64,000 nucleotides of DNA from 40CM-2-70-7 sp035505915 (GTDB lineage Bacteria > Gemmatimonadota > Gemmatimonadetes > Gemmatimonadales > GWC2-71-9): the NCBI GenBank assembly GCA_035505915.1, contig DATJQI010000044.1, positions 26,866 through 90,865 on the forward strand. Direction: 5' to 3'. Of the stretch, positions 32,982 to 42,000 are shown in pieces. Numbering within the stretch: position 1 is the stretch's first letter; each line of letters starts with the position of its first letter. Below the pieces are notes generated by a model. It searched no databases and was not told the origin of the DNA. It worked only from the letters and a program-made list of their open reading frames with translations. Made by a program: the position numbers and the translations under genes.

Positions 32982-35900
32982 CTGGTCCTCGCCGGCGCGG
33001 CGGCGGCTCTGGCCGCCGGGGAGTGGCTGCGGCGCGGCGCCCCGTTCTGGGCGTACGCCGCCGCCGTCTGCGCGGGAGCGGCCCTGGCGCTCGCCGTCCT
33101 CGGCCGGTCGCGTCGCTCCGTCGAATGGCTGCTGGCGCTGGGTGCGGCGGGAGTGGGCACGGCGAGCGTGGCGACGGTCGCGGGCGTGGGACACCTGCGC
33201 GGCGACTGGCCCGCCGCCCGCGAAGCGCGACTCGAGCGCGCGTCCCGGCGCCTGTCCCGGGAGCTGGGCGATGCCGTGGCCGACGCCCGTGCCCTCGCGG
33301 CCCGCGCGGCGGACGCCGCCACGCTGCCGCGGGACGCCGAGTTCGACCGGCTGGCCGCCGCCGTCCGGCACGGCACCCCGGGTGTGGAGCGGGGAGTGGC
33401 GCTGGTCGCCGCGGACGGGACGCCGATCGCGTGGGCGGGCCGCCACCGGATGCTTCCGGCGCCGGACACCGTCGAGCTCAAGGCCGACATCTCACCATTC
33501 TACGTGACGCTGGAGGCCCGGCGCCAGACGGAGGCGGGCGCGGTGGCCGTCGGCACGGTCTTGCTGGACGCCGGTTCCGCCGTTCCCGACGGCGACGGGG
33601 CGGTGGCCCGCCGTTTCCTGCGCCGGTACGGCGTCGACCTCCGGTTCTACGCGCCCCGGACCGCGCCGCACGATCCCGACGTATTCGACTTCTGCCCGTC
33701 GGGGTGCGACGCCGGCGACACGCTCTTCAGCGTCAAGCCGGTCCCCCTCGACCAAGGGGGCGCCATCGATCAACTCGAGAGCCAGGGACGCCGGTGGGGC
33801 GCGGTGGCTCTGATCGCGCTCCTCCTCTTCCTTCTTAGCGCGGCGCCCAGGGGCCCCTGGCGGTGGGGAGCGCTCGCCGCGGCGGCGGTCGCGCTGTCCC
33901 GCTCGCCGCTCTCCGGCGCCCTGTTGGGCGGCGGGACCGCGCCGCCGACCCTGACCCAGCCGCTGCTGGGCTTCGTCAGCGGGTCCGCGACCTCGCTCGC
34001 GATCGTCAGCGCCGCCGTCCTGATCGGCGCCGCGGCGGCCTGGCGCCGGGGGTTCCCGCGCCGCTGGTTCACGCTCGGGCCCACGGTGCTTCTGCTCTTC
34101 GCCGCGCCCTACCTGGTCCGGTACTTCGGCCGCGGCATCCATCCGCCGCTCACCGGCGTGAGCATCCCCCTGTGGCTGTCCTGGGAGGTCGCGCTCGCCG
34201 CCGTGGCCATGGCGCTGGTGATGCTCGCGGCCGCCCTGGTCCGGGGAGGGGAAGAACCCCGCCGCATTCCCTGGACCCTCCCCGCGGCCTGCGTTTGGGC
34301 CATCCTTGCGGCGGTGGTCGGCCTGTGGCTCTGGCAGCCGTACAACGCGTGGCCCGAGTGGTACACCTTCCTCTGGCTGCCCGCGCTCGCCGGCGCCATC
34401 GTGCCGGCGCCCCGCCGGGCCACGCTCTTCGCCGTCGCCACCGTGGCGGGCACGGCGGCCGCGCTGATCACCTGGGGGGCCGCGGTCGAAGGCCGCCTGT
34501 CCCTTGCCCAGCGGGACGTCTCGGGCCTCGGCGCCGTCGAGGACGCGAGCGTGGCGCCCGCCCTCGATTCGCTCGGCACCGTGACCGACACCGTCCGGGC
34601 CCCCCAGTCGGCCGGCGCGCTCTACGCCCTCTGGCACTCCACGTCGCTGTCGCGGGCCGGCTATCCCGCGGTGCTCGCGCTCTGGTCCCCCACGGGCGAG
34701 CTCGAGACCGAGCTGCGGCTGGCCAACCTGGATCTTCCGGATCCCTTGCTGTCGGCGCTGGTGCGGACCCCCGGCGCGCCCTCGGTGCCCCGCGTGGAGC
34801 CGCTCCCGCGGGTTCCGGGCGTGCACGATGTGCTCGTCGCGCCCCTCCTCTCGGGAGAGTGGATCACCGTCGGCGTGGGTCCCCGGTCGCTCCTCATCGA
34901 GGAGGACCAGGTCACCCGCTTCCTGCGGGGCGAGGGGCGCGTCGCGGCCCCCTACACGCTCACGCTCTCGGCGCCGAGTCCCACGTCGAGCGCCACGGAG
35001 CACTTCTCGTGGAACCGCGACGGGTGGACGGTCCGCGGCGAGCGGCGGTTCGACTTCGCGGACGGCGTGCGGCACGTGCATGCGCTGGTGGAGCTGGGTG
35101 GCGCGGGTCCCCTCCTCGTCCGAGGATGTCTCGCGGTGCTGGTGAATCTGGCCCTGCTCATCCTCCTGATGGCCGCCGCCCGGCGCTTCGAGCGGGACCG
35201 GGGCGCGCCGGAGCCGTCGGTGTTCCGGCGCCTCCGCGAGAGCTATCGCCTGCGTCTCGCCGCGGGGCTCGCGGTCTTCTTCGGCGTTCCCGTGCTCGCC
35301 TTCGGCGCCTGGAGCTTCGCGAACCTCCCGGAGAGCGCCTCGTTCGCCGTCGACCTGCTGATCACCCAGACGCTGCGGGACGCGTCCCGGTCCGCCGAAC
35401 AGCTGTCGTTCGACCGGGCCGCCGCGGCGGCCGCGGCGGTGCACGATCTGGGGGTTCGTCTGAACGCGGGGCTGTGGGCCTACCGGGGCGGCGCCCTGGT
35501 GGGCACGAGCGGGCCGGTGCTGAGCGACCTCGGCGTGGTGGACCCGCTGCTCGCGCCCGACGTGTTCCGGCGCCTCGCGCTGCGGGACGAAATCGAGGCG
35601 GCCACCACGATCTCCGCCGCGGACCGCACCGTGCGCGTGGGCTACCGCGTCGTGGTGAACGCCGGGCCGTCGGGGCAGGTGGTGCTCGCCGCGCCCCAGC
35701 TGCTCGATGACGCCCGGGTGCGGGCGGAGGAACGGGAGCTCGCGTTGACGCTCACGCTCGCCACCATCGCCGGTCTGGCCGCCGCGGGCGGCCTGGCCGG
35801 GCTGGTGGCGCGGCGGCTGGAGCGTCCGGTGGCGGTCCTGCGCGAGGCCGCGCTGGCCGTCGGCCGCGGCGGCGCTCCCCCGGTGTTTCCCGAGGCGCCC

Positions 35901-36971
35901 CCGGCGGAATTCGCGCCGGTGATGTCGGCGTTCGAGCGGATGGTGGTGGATGTCCGGCGGAGCCAGGCGGCGCTGGAGGAGGCGCGCAGCCGCACGGCGC
36001 AGGTGCTCGCGACGGTCGCGACCGGCGTGATCGCCGTGGACGCCGGGCTCCGGGTCACCCTGCTCAATCCGCGGGCCGTGGAGCTCCTGGGCGCGCGCGT
36101 CGAACCGGGGGACGAGCTGCCGGGCGGCACCGGACCCGAATGGAGCCCGGTGTGGGACGACGTGGCGGCGTTCATCGCGAAGGGCGAGGACACCATCGCC
36201 GAGCGCGAGGTGGAGGTGGGGACCCGGCGGGTGCGGGTGCAGATCGCGCTGCTGGGCCCGGCGCCCGACGGCTGCGTCATCGCGCTCGACGACACCACCG
36301 CCCTCGGACGGGCGGCGCGGGTGCTCGCCTGGGGCCAGATGGCGCGGCAGGTGGCCCACGAGATCAAGAACCCGCTGACGCCCGTCCGGCTCGGCATCCA
36401 GCACCTGCAGCGGGTCTGGCAGAACGACCCCGCCGCGTTCGACCACGCCCTCGCCGACACCGCGCGTCGGATTCTCGCGGAAATCGACCGGCTCGACGCC
36501 ATCGCCCGGGGCTTCGCGCGCTTCGGCGCGCCGGGCGCCGAGGTGGTGCCGCTCGAGACCGTGGACCTGGCGGCGGTGGCGCGGGACGTCGTCTCGCTCT
36601 ACGCGCTCGGGGGCGCGGCCGGCACGGTGCACGTCGAGACCGCGGGGACTCCTGGCCCGGTCCGGGCCCGGCGTGACGAAGTGCGGGAAGTGCTGCTCAA
36701 TCTTCTGGAGAACGCGCGCGACGCGGGTGCGCGCCGCATCGACGTCCTCGTGGACGAAGGAGGGCGCCGGCTGCGGGTCCGGGACGACGGACGGGGGATT
36801 TCGGAAGACGTCCTGCCGCGGATCTTCGAGCCGGCCTTCTCGACGACCTCCTCGGGATCGGGGCTGGGCCTGGCCATCGCCCGCCGCCTGGTGGAGGGGT
36901 GGGGGGCGACCATCACCGCCCAGAGCCTTCCCGGGGCCGGCACCACGCTGACCGTGACCTTTCCGGGGTAG
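32934..36971 (+). CDS. Very large NtrY-like sensor histidine kinase
   Basis: About 1345 residues if it starts at GTG 32934 (no Shine-Dalgarno; start uncertain, and it overlaps the divergent creatininase start by 48 bp). Hydrophobic helices near the N-terminus flank a first extracytoplasmic domain, then a block of about eight helices (roughly residues 280-540), a second periplasmic region, two further helices around a third sensor region, HAMP near residue 955-1005 (ARRLERPVAVLREAALAVG), a PAS domain, and the kinase core. H-box: QVAHEIKNPLTPVRL with phospho-His 1142, the NtrY type. N-box: LLNLLENARDAG. G-boxes: DDGRGI and GSGLGLAIARRLV. No response regulator is adjacent. NtrY kinases partner NtrX, a sigma-54 activator, which fits the sigma-54 element at 49394. 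Confidence 0.88.
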   Translation: MLEREGRATRSGGSRHLVLAGAAAALAAGEWLRRGAPFWAYAAAVCAGAALALAVLGRSRRSVEWLLALGAAGVGTASVATVAGVGHLRGDWPAAREARLERASRRLSRELGDAVADARALAARAADAATLPRDAEFDRLAAAVRHGTPGVERGVALVAADGTPIAWAGRHRMLPAPDTVELKADISPFYVTLEARRQTEAGAVAVGTVLLDAGSAVPDGDGAVARRFLRRYGVDLRFYAPRTAPHDPDVFDFCPSGCDAGDTLFSVKPVPLDQGGAIDQLESQGRRWGAVALIALLLFLLSAAPRGPWRWGALAAAAVALSRSPLSGALLGGGTAPPTLTQPLLGFVSGSATSLAIVSAAVLIGAAAAWRRGFPRRWFTLGPTVLLLFAAPYLVRYFGRGIHPPLTGVSIPLWLSWEVALAAVAMALVMLAAALVRGGEEPRRIPWTLPAACVWAILAAVVGLWLWQPYNAWPEWYTFLWLPALAGAIVPAPRRATLFAVATVAGTAAALITWGAAVEGRLSLAQRDVSGLGAVEDASVAPALDSLGTVTDTVRAPQSAGALYALWHSTSLSRAGYPAVLALWSPTGELETELRLANLDLPDPLLSALVRTPGAPSVPRVEPLPRVPGVHDVLVAPLLSGEWITVGVGPRSLLIEEDQVTRFLRGEGRVAAPYTLTLSAPSPTSSATEHFSWNRDGWTVRGERRFDFADGVRHVHALVELGGAGPLLVRGCLAVLVNLALLILLMAAARRFERDRGAPEPSVFRRLRESYRLRLAAGLAVFFGVPVLAFGAWSFANLPESASFAVDLLITQTLRDASRSAEQLSFDRAAAAAAAVHDLGVRLNAGLWAYRGGALVGTSGPVLSDLGVVDPLLAPDVFRRLALRDEIEAATTISAADRTVRVGYRVVVNAGPSGQVVLAAPQLLDDARVRAEERELALTLTLATIAGLAAAGGLAGLVARRLERPVAVLREAALAVGRGGAPPVFPEAPPAEFAPVMSAFERMVVDVRRSQAALEEARSRTAQVLATVATGVIAVDAGLRVTLLNPRAVELLGARVEPGDELPGGTGPEWSPVWDDVAAFIAKGEDTIAEREVEVGTRRVRVQIALLGPAPDGCVIALDDTTALGRAARVLAWGQMARQVAHEIKNPLTPVRLGIQHLQRVWQNDPAAFDHALADTARRILAEIDRLDAIARGFARFGAPGAEVVPLETVDLAAVARDVVSLYALGGAAGTVHVETAGTPGPVRARRDEVREVLLNLLENARDAGARRIDVLVDEGGRRLRVRDDGRGISEDVLPRIFEPAFSTTSSGSGLGLAIARRLVEGWGATITAQSLPGAGTTLTVTFPG

Positions 36972-36972
36972 C

Positions 36973-36996
36973 GAGGGGTGACCGTCGTCACCCCTC
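36973..36996. promoter_or_regulatory. Perfect dyad with GTGAC-N4-GTCAC core
   Basis: GAGGGGTGAC (36973-36982), CGTC, GTCACCCCTC (36987-36996). It starts 2 nt after the kinase stop and lies 75-98 bp before the GTG of the next gene. It contains GTGA-N6-TCAC, the core of CRP/FNR-family sites, and shares the GTGAC-N4-GTCAC frame with 38975-38994. No U-run follows, so it is a poor intrinsic terminator. Confidence 0.5.
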
Positions 36997-37070
36997 ACGG
37001 TGGCGAAATCCGGCATCATTTCCCACTTTGGAAGACCTGGCAGTCACGGTCCCGAACGTCGAGGTGCCCT

Positions 37071-38402
37071 GTGCGCCCCACGCTGGTCGGTCCTCTCCTC
37101 GCGGTCTCGCTCGCGGTGGTTCCCGCCGCGCTCCCGGCTCAGCTCCTGAGCTTCGATGCCCGCAAGGTGGGTCTGGGGGGCCTCGACCTCCACCGCGGCG
37201 GCGCGCTTGCCCGGTACAACGCGGCGTACCGCGCCGTCCCCTCCCGGCCCGATCCGTGGCATGCCAAGCTCACCATTCCGATCCCGCTCGGCATCCTTCA
37301 GGTGCTGAAGGACAGCACCGTGCTGCATCCGGACAGCCCCTACTTCAATCCCCTGCAGGCGGCGAACTACCTGCTCGACCTGCCGATCTTCTATGAAGTG
37401 AAGAAGGTGCCGGCCCCGACCAACGACATCACGTTCGGCATCGGCAAGAACGCGTTCAGCGTCGATCTCGGCGCCGCCAAGAGCGCGGTGCCGACGGACC
37501 CGTTCGGGTTCGGCGGCTCGAGCCGGCCCATCGATCTCGGCGTGGGGTTCGCGGGCTTCCGGGTGAGCGCCATGATGTGGCTGCAGGATGAAGTCGACTT
37601 CCAGCTGGGGAACAACCTGCGCGGATTCCTGCACGACGCGCAGCCGGCCCAGACCAACACGCTCTACGACGTCACCGGCACCGCGCTCGCCGCGGCCGGC
37701 TTCGCGCCGTCGCTCGGGTGGGCCGGCCGCATCACCGGGGAAGGGCAGAACGGCGTCTTCGTCGGCGTCACCGGCCACTACTACCTCGGTCTGATCTACG
37801 GTCAGGCGACGGCCGACGGCGGCTTCATCACCGGTGACACCCTGTTCGGCGGGGCCAATCCGGTCACGCCCGATCTCGGCGAAGTGAGCCAGTACTCGAA
37901 GTTCGGCAACAAGATGGGCACCGGCATCGGCGGCGACCTGGGGGTGGTGTGGGTGACCGGGCCGCTCGAGGCCGGATTCGGGATCAACGACGTGGGCGCC
38001 AGCATCAAGTGGGCCGACACGCGCCGCGATACGCTCTACTTCGACACCAATCAGAACACGACCGTCTCGAGCCTCTTGGCGGACCACGTTTCCGCCACCA
38101 CCAAGCTCCCGGTGACTTACCTCGCCAACGCGTCGCTCGACCTGGGCGGCGGCACTCTGGTGGGCGGAGAGCTCCTGCACGGCGCGCGGGGCACCGAGAT
38201 CCATATGGGGGTCGAGCAGGACGTCGGGCCCCTGGCGCTGCGGGGGGGCGTGTCGCGTGATCAGTCGCGGCAGATCCAGTTCGGCTGGGGCGGAGGGATC
38301 AGGTTCCTGTTCCTCTCCCTCGACGTGGGCTTCGCCACGCACAGCACGCCGCTGTCGGATCAGCGGGGGATCACGATGGCCACTTCTCTTTCCATCTATT
38401 AG
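37071..38402 (+). CDS. Hypothetical exported beta-rich (outer-membrane) protein
   Basis: A 443-residue protein. From GTG 37071, which has GAGGTG 6 nt upstream, it begins VRPTLVGPLLAVSLAVVPAALPAQ, a signal peptide cleaved after PAQ. The frame is open 93 bp further upstream but that adds no plausible leader. The mature part is rich in amphipathic strands, with the LGxGF / GVVWVTGPLEAGFGINDVG / FLFLSLDVGFATHS alternation of a beta barrel, and ends with aromatic residues (SLSIY), as outer-membrane proteins do. No family recognised. It is followed after 12 bp by a small lipoprotein, so the two may work together. Confidence 0.75.
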   Translation: MRPTLVGPLLAVSLAVVPAALPAQLLSFDARKVGLGGLDLHRGGALARYNAAYRAVPSRPDPWHAKLTIPIPLGILQVLKDSTVLHPDSPYFNPLQAANYLLDLPIFYEVKKVPAPTNDITFGIGKNAFSVDLGAAKSAVPTDPFGFGGSSRPIDLGVGFAGFRVSAMMWLQDEVDFQLGNNLRGFLHDAQPAQTNTLYDVTGTALAAAGFAPSLGWAGRITGEGQNGVFVGVTGHYYLGLIYGQATADGGFITGDTLFGGANPVTPDLGEVSQYSKFGNKMGTGIGGDLGVVWVTGPLEAGFGINDVGASIKWADTRRDTLYFDTNQNTTVSSLLADHVSATTKLPVTYLANASLDLGGGTLVGGELLHGARGTEIHMGVEQDVGPLALRGGVSRDQSRQIQFGWGGGIRFLFLSLDVGFATHSTPLSDQRGITMATSLSIY

Positions 38403-38414
38403 GCGGGGGAAACG

Positions 38415-38975
38415 ATGCGCACGACGCGCCTGTTCTCGGTCCTCGCCGCCGTCGGTCTCGCCGCCGCCTGTGGTGAGGGGCACGCCATCTTCAACGTGGA
38501 CGTCTACAGCTTCATTCAGGGGTCCGGGGGAGACACGCTGCATTACACCGTGCCTCCCACCCTCGGGGGCACGGTCCAGAATCCGCCCCTGTCGGTCACC
38601 CTCCTTCCGGGCCTGGGGTCGTCGGTGGTGGATACGGTCCAGCTGACGGGGATGACCGCCGTTCAGAACGCGACCGGGTCGGGGCAGGTGGGCTTCAAGC
38701 TCTACTTCGCGGCCGATTCGGACAGCGTCTACGCCGCGTCCAACACCCCCATCCTCTCCACACCCACCCAGAACGTGGGCCCGGGAGTCGACACCGTCAG
38801 CCTCCCCCTGAGCGGTTCCTTCACCAGCGCCCAGGATTCTCTGTTCACGCAGAAGAAGGTCTACGTCGGGGTCCAGCTCCAACTCCAGAATACCGGGGCG
38901 GCCACTGTCCTGGACGGCCGGATGCAGCTCACGGCGCTCCAGCTCCGGCTCGTCATCAAGGACAAGATCTTCTAG
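38415..38975 (+). CDS. Hypothetical lipoprotein
   Basis: A 186-residue lipoprotein: MRTTRLFSVLAAVGLAAACGEG gives lipobox LAAAC. The mature part looks like a beta sandwich (SVTLLPGLGSSVVDTVQLTG, GSGQVGFKLYFAADSD, KVYVGVQLQLQNTG). GGGGGAAACG precedes the ATG. It is paired with the upstream beta-barrel-like protein (12-bp gap). The stop TAG runs straight into the palindrome at 38975. Function unknown. Confidence 0.75.
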   Translation: MRTTRLFSVLAAVGLAAACGEGHAIFNVDVYSFIQGSGGDTLHYTVPPTLGGTVQNPPLSVTLLPGLGSSVVDTVQLTGMTAVQNATGSGQVGFKLYFAADSDSVYAASNTPILSTPTQNVGPGVDTVSLPLSGSFTSAQDSLFTQKKVYVGVQLQLQNTGAATVLDGRMQLTALQLRLVIKDKIF

Positions 38976-38994
38976 GTGTGACCCGGGTCACACC
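38975..38994. promoter_or_regulatory. Perfect 20-bp palindrome with CRP-type core TGTGA-N6-TCACA
   Basis: The two halves GGTGTGACCC and GGGTCACACC are exact reverse complements. TGTGA (38977-38981) and TCACA (38988-38992) with 6 bp between match the CRP consensus exactly. It lies 58 bp before the start of the 2644-residue surface protein and begins at the last base of the previous stop codon. The alternative is an 8-bp hairpin with loop CCGG, but no U-run follows. Confidence 0.55.
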
Positions 38995-39014
38995 GGGAAT
39001 GGTCGGGCGTCCTA

Positions 39015-39036
39015 GCCGCCCGAGCGGCCGGGCGGC
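39015..39036 (+). other. GC-rich hairpin before the giant surface-protein gene
   Basis: GCCGCCCG (39015-39022) / CGGGCGGC (39029-39036) with loop AGCGGC, ending 15 nt before the ATG at 39052. It could terminate or pause the upstream transcript or fold in the leader. There is no U-run and the ATG has no clear Shine-Dalgarno. Confidence 0.45.
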
Positions 39037-39051
39037 ACATTACCCGTCCCG

Positions 39052-42000
39052 ATGAGGCCGCCGCCGCCCTCCCCCCGACGGACCAGTGCCCCCACCGCCG
39101 CCCGCTGGCTGGCGGTAGTGGCGCTCAGCCTCCTGGCGGTCACCTGCCGCGACAATCCGGTTGCCCCCCGCCGGGGAGGTCCCGCCGGCATCGCCGTGCG
39201 CCCGATCGTCCCGGCGCACGTCGACCTCTCGGGGTTCGGCCTCGTCATCGATTCGCTCCGGGTGGTGGTGGTGCACGCGCTGGCGGACACGCTGCGTGAC
39301 ACCACCGTCTACTTCAATCCGGACTCCAGCGCGATACGCCTCGCCGTCACCCTGTCGCTCTCTGAACCGGCGGAGACGCTGAGCGTCTCGCTGATCCTGT
39401 CGGCGGGGGGCGTGCCGCTCTTCACCGGGACGCAGAAAGCGACGGTCACGGTGGGGTCGTCGTCCACCACCGGTCCGCCCATCTCCATCCCCCTGTCGTT
39501 CACGGGGCCGGGCGCGGGCGTCACGGCCCTCCACCTCGCGCCGCTCGACTCGGTCCTCCATTTCGGGGACTCCCTGCGGTTCCGGGTGACCGCGGACTCG
39601 GCGGGGATCCCGGTCGCCACGTTCTACACGTCCTGGAAAACCAGCGACACGCTCGCCGCGCGCATCAATCCGTTCGGCATCCTGCACGCGCCGGCCGCCC
39701 GGAAGTCGGTCTACGTGATCGTCCGGACCCCGTCGGGCGCCGCGGACTCGACCCCCATCACGTTCATTCCCACGCCGACGGCGCTCGCCATTCAGGCGGG
39801 GGACGCGCAGAGCGGCGTCGTCGGCGGGCCCCTCCCCGTCGCGCTTCGCGTGCGCGTCACCGCGCTCGACGCCCTGGGCGTGAAGGGCGTGCCGGTGCAG
39901 TTCTCGGTGCTGACGGGGGGCGGCTCCGTCGCCCCCACCACCGTCGTGGTGACCGACACCGGCGGGTACGCCACGGCGGTCGCCACCCTGGGCACCGGGG
40001 CGGGGGCGGCGACCTATCAGGCGTCCGCGGCGGGCCTGACCGCGGTCACCTTCAACGAGACCGGCAAGCCGGGAGCGCCCACCCAGCTCCTGGTGAGCGC
40101 GGGGGCGGGGCAGTCGGCGGCGGTCGGGACGGCCGTGGCCGTCCCGCCCGCGGTGGTCGCGAAAGACACGTTCAACAACGTCGTCCCCGGCGTCGCCGTG
40201 GCGTTCACCGTTCCGGGCGGGCGCGGCCAGGTGGCCGGGGGCGCCGACACCACCAACGCCTCCGGCATTGCGACGGTGGGTGGGTGGACCCTCGACAGCA
40301 TCGTGCGGGTGGATACGCTGACGGCGACGGCGGGATCCCTGACACGCGTGTTCACGGCGACCGGCACGCCGGGGCCGATCTCGGCGGCGCGCTCGGTGGT
40401 CTCGCTCGTAGCGGACAGCATCGCCTCCGGGACCGCCGCGACGCTCACCTTGACCGGCCGCGACCAGTACGCCAACGCGCTGACCACCGGCGGCGCCACG
40501 GTGGCATTCACGGTCTCGGGCGGCACCAGCACGGGCGCGCTGTCGGCGGTGACCGACCACGGCAACGGGACCTACACCGCGACGTTCACGGGGGCCCTCG
40601 CCGGCACGCCGGACACGGTGCACGCCACCATCGCCGCCGTGCCGGTGACCTCGGCGCTTCCGACGCTCAAGGTCATTCCGGGCGCGGCGAGCCTGTCCGC
40701 GTCGGTGATCACCGTGGCGGCCGGGACCGACTCCTCGGGGATCGGGGACAGCGTCACTCTGACGGCGAAGGACGCGGCGGGGAATGTGGTGACCGCCGGC
40801 GGACTGACGGTGGTGTTCAGCCACTCGGGCGGAACGAGCACCGGAAACCTGAGCGGCACGGTGAGCCAGGGGAACGGCAAGTACGCGTCGGTGTTCACGG
40901 GTGTCCTGGCGGGCACCGCGACCACCATCGGCGCGACGATCGGCGGCAACAACGTCACGTCGACCCTGCCCACCATCCAGGTGGTACCGGGAGCCGCGTC
41001 GGTGGCCACCTCCACCGTCACCGCCAGCCAGGGCACGGTCGCCGCCGGCGCGCACAGCATCCTCACCCTGGCCGCGAAGGACGCGGCCGGGAACTCGCTG
41101 ACGTCCGGGGGTCTGGCCGTCGTGTTTTCCCTGGCGGGCGGCACCAGCACCGCCTCGCTCAGCCCGGCCACGGCGCGCGACAACGGGAACGGCACCTACA
41201 CCGACACGCTGACCGCGCTCCTCCCCGGCACCGCGACCACGGTCCACGCCACCATCGGCGGCAACGCGGTGACGGCGACCACGCCGATCACCGTCGTGAT
41301 CGGCAACGTCATCACCGCCACCTCGGTGGTGACCGTGGACAGCGCCACGCTGGCCTCCGGCGACTCGGGCGTCGTGCACCTCCAGGCGAAGGACTCCCTG
41401 GGGAACAACATCACTTCGGGCGGGCTGACGGTGGTGTTCTCGGACTCGGGCGGCACCAGTACCGCCACACTGGGCGCCACCACCGACCACGGCAACGGCA
41501 CCTATACCGCCGAGATGCACGGCGTCCTGGCCGGCACCCCGACCACGGTCCACGCCACGATCAACGGGCAGGCCGTCACCTCCTCCCTGCCCACGGTCCA
41601 GGTGAACGCGGGCGCCCCCTCGGCGGCGACGTCGGTGGTGAGTGTCCCGGTGGACAGCGTGGCGTCCGGCGCGAGCCAGCTCTTCAGTATCCAGCTGAAG
41701 GACGCGGCCGGGAACGCGCTCACCACCGCGGGCGGGGCCACGGTCCAGTTCTCGGTCACCTTCGGGACCAGCACCGGGATCATCGCGCCGGCGAACGCGG
41801 CGTTCGCCGGGGCCGGGACCGACACGTCCCGCTTCACGGGCGTCCTGGCCGGCACCGTGGACACCATCAAGGCGACGGTGAACGGCGTGACGGTGACGAC
41901 GCCCCGGCCTACGATCTTCGTGTACGCCGGCCCCGCGTCCCTCGTGACCTCGACCGTGGCGGTGTCCGACAGCGTCGTGGCGGCGGGCGGCGTCGACACG

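Noticed and set aside
36973..36996. Dyad as an intrinsic terminator of the kinase gene
   Set aside because: A 10-bp stem with a 4-nt loop could fold, but no U-run follows and the same core recurs at 38975 as a zero-spacer palindrome; kept as a regulatory dyad with termination as an alternative.
33492..37019. A long minus-strand open frame opposite the histidine kinase
   Set aside because: Composition shadow; the plus strand holds intact kinase motifs.
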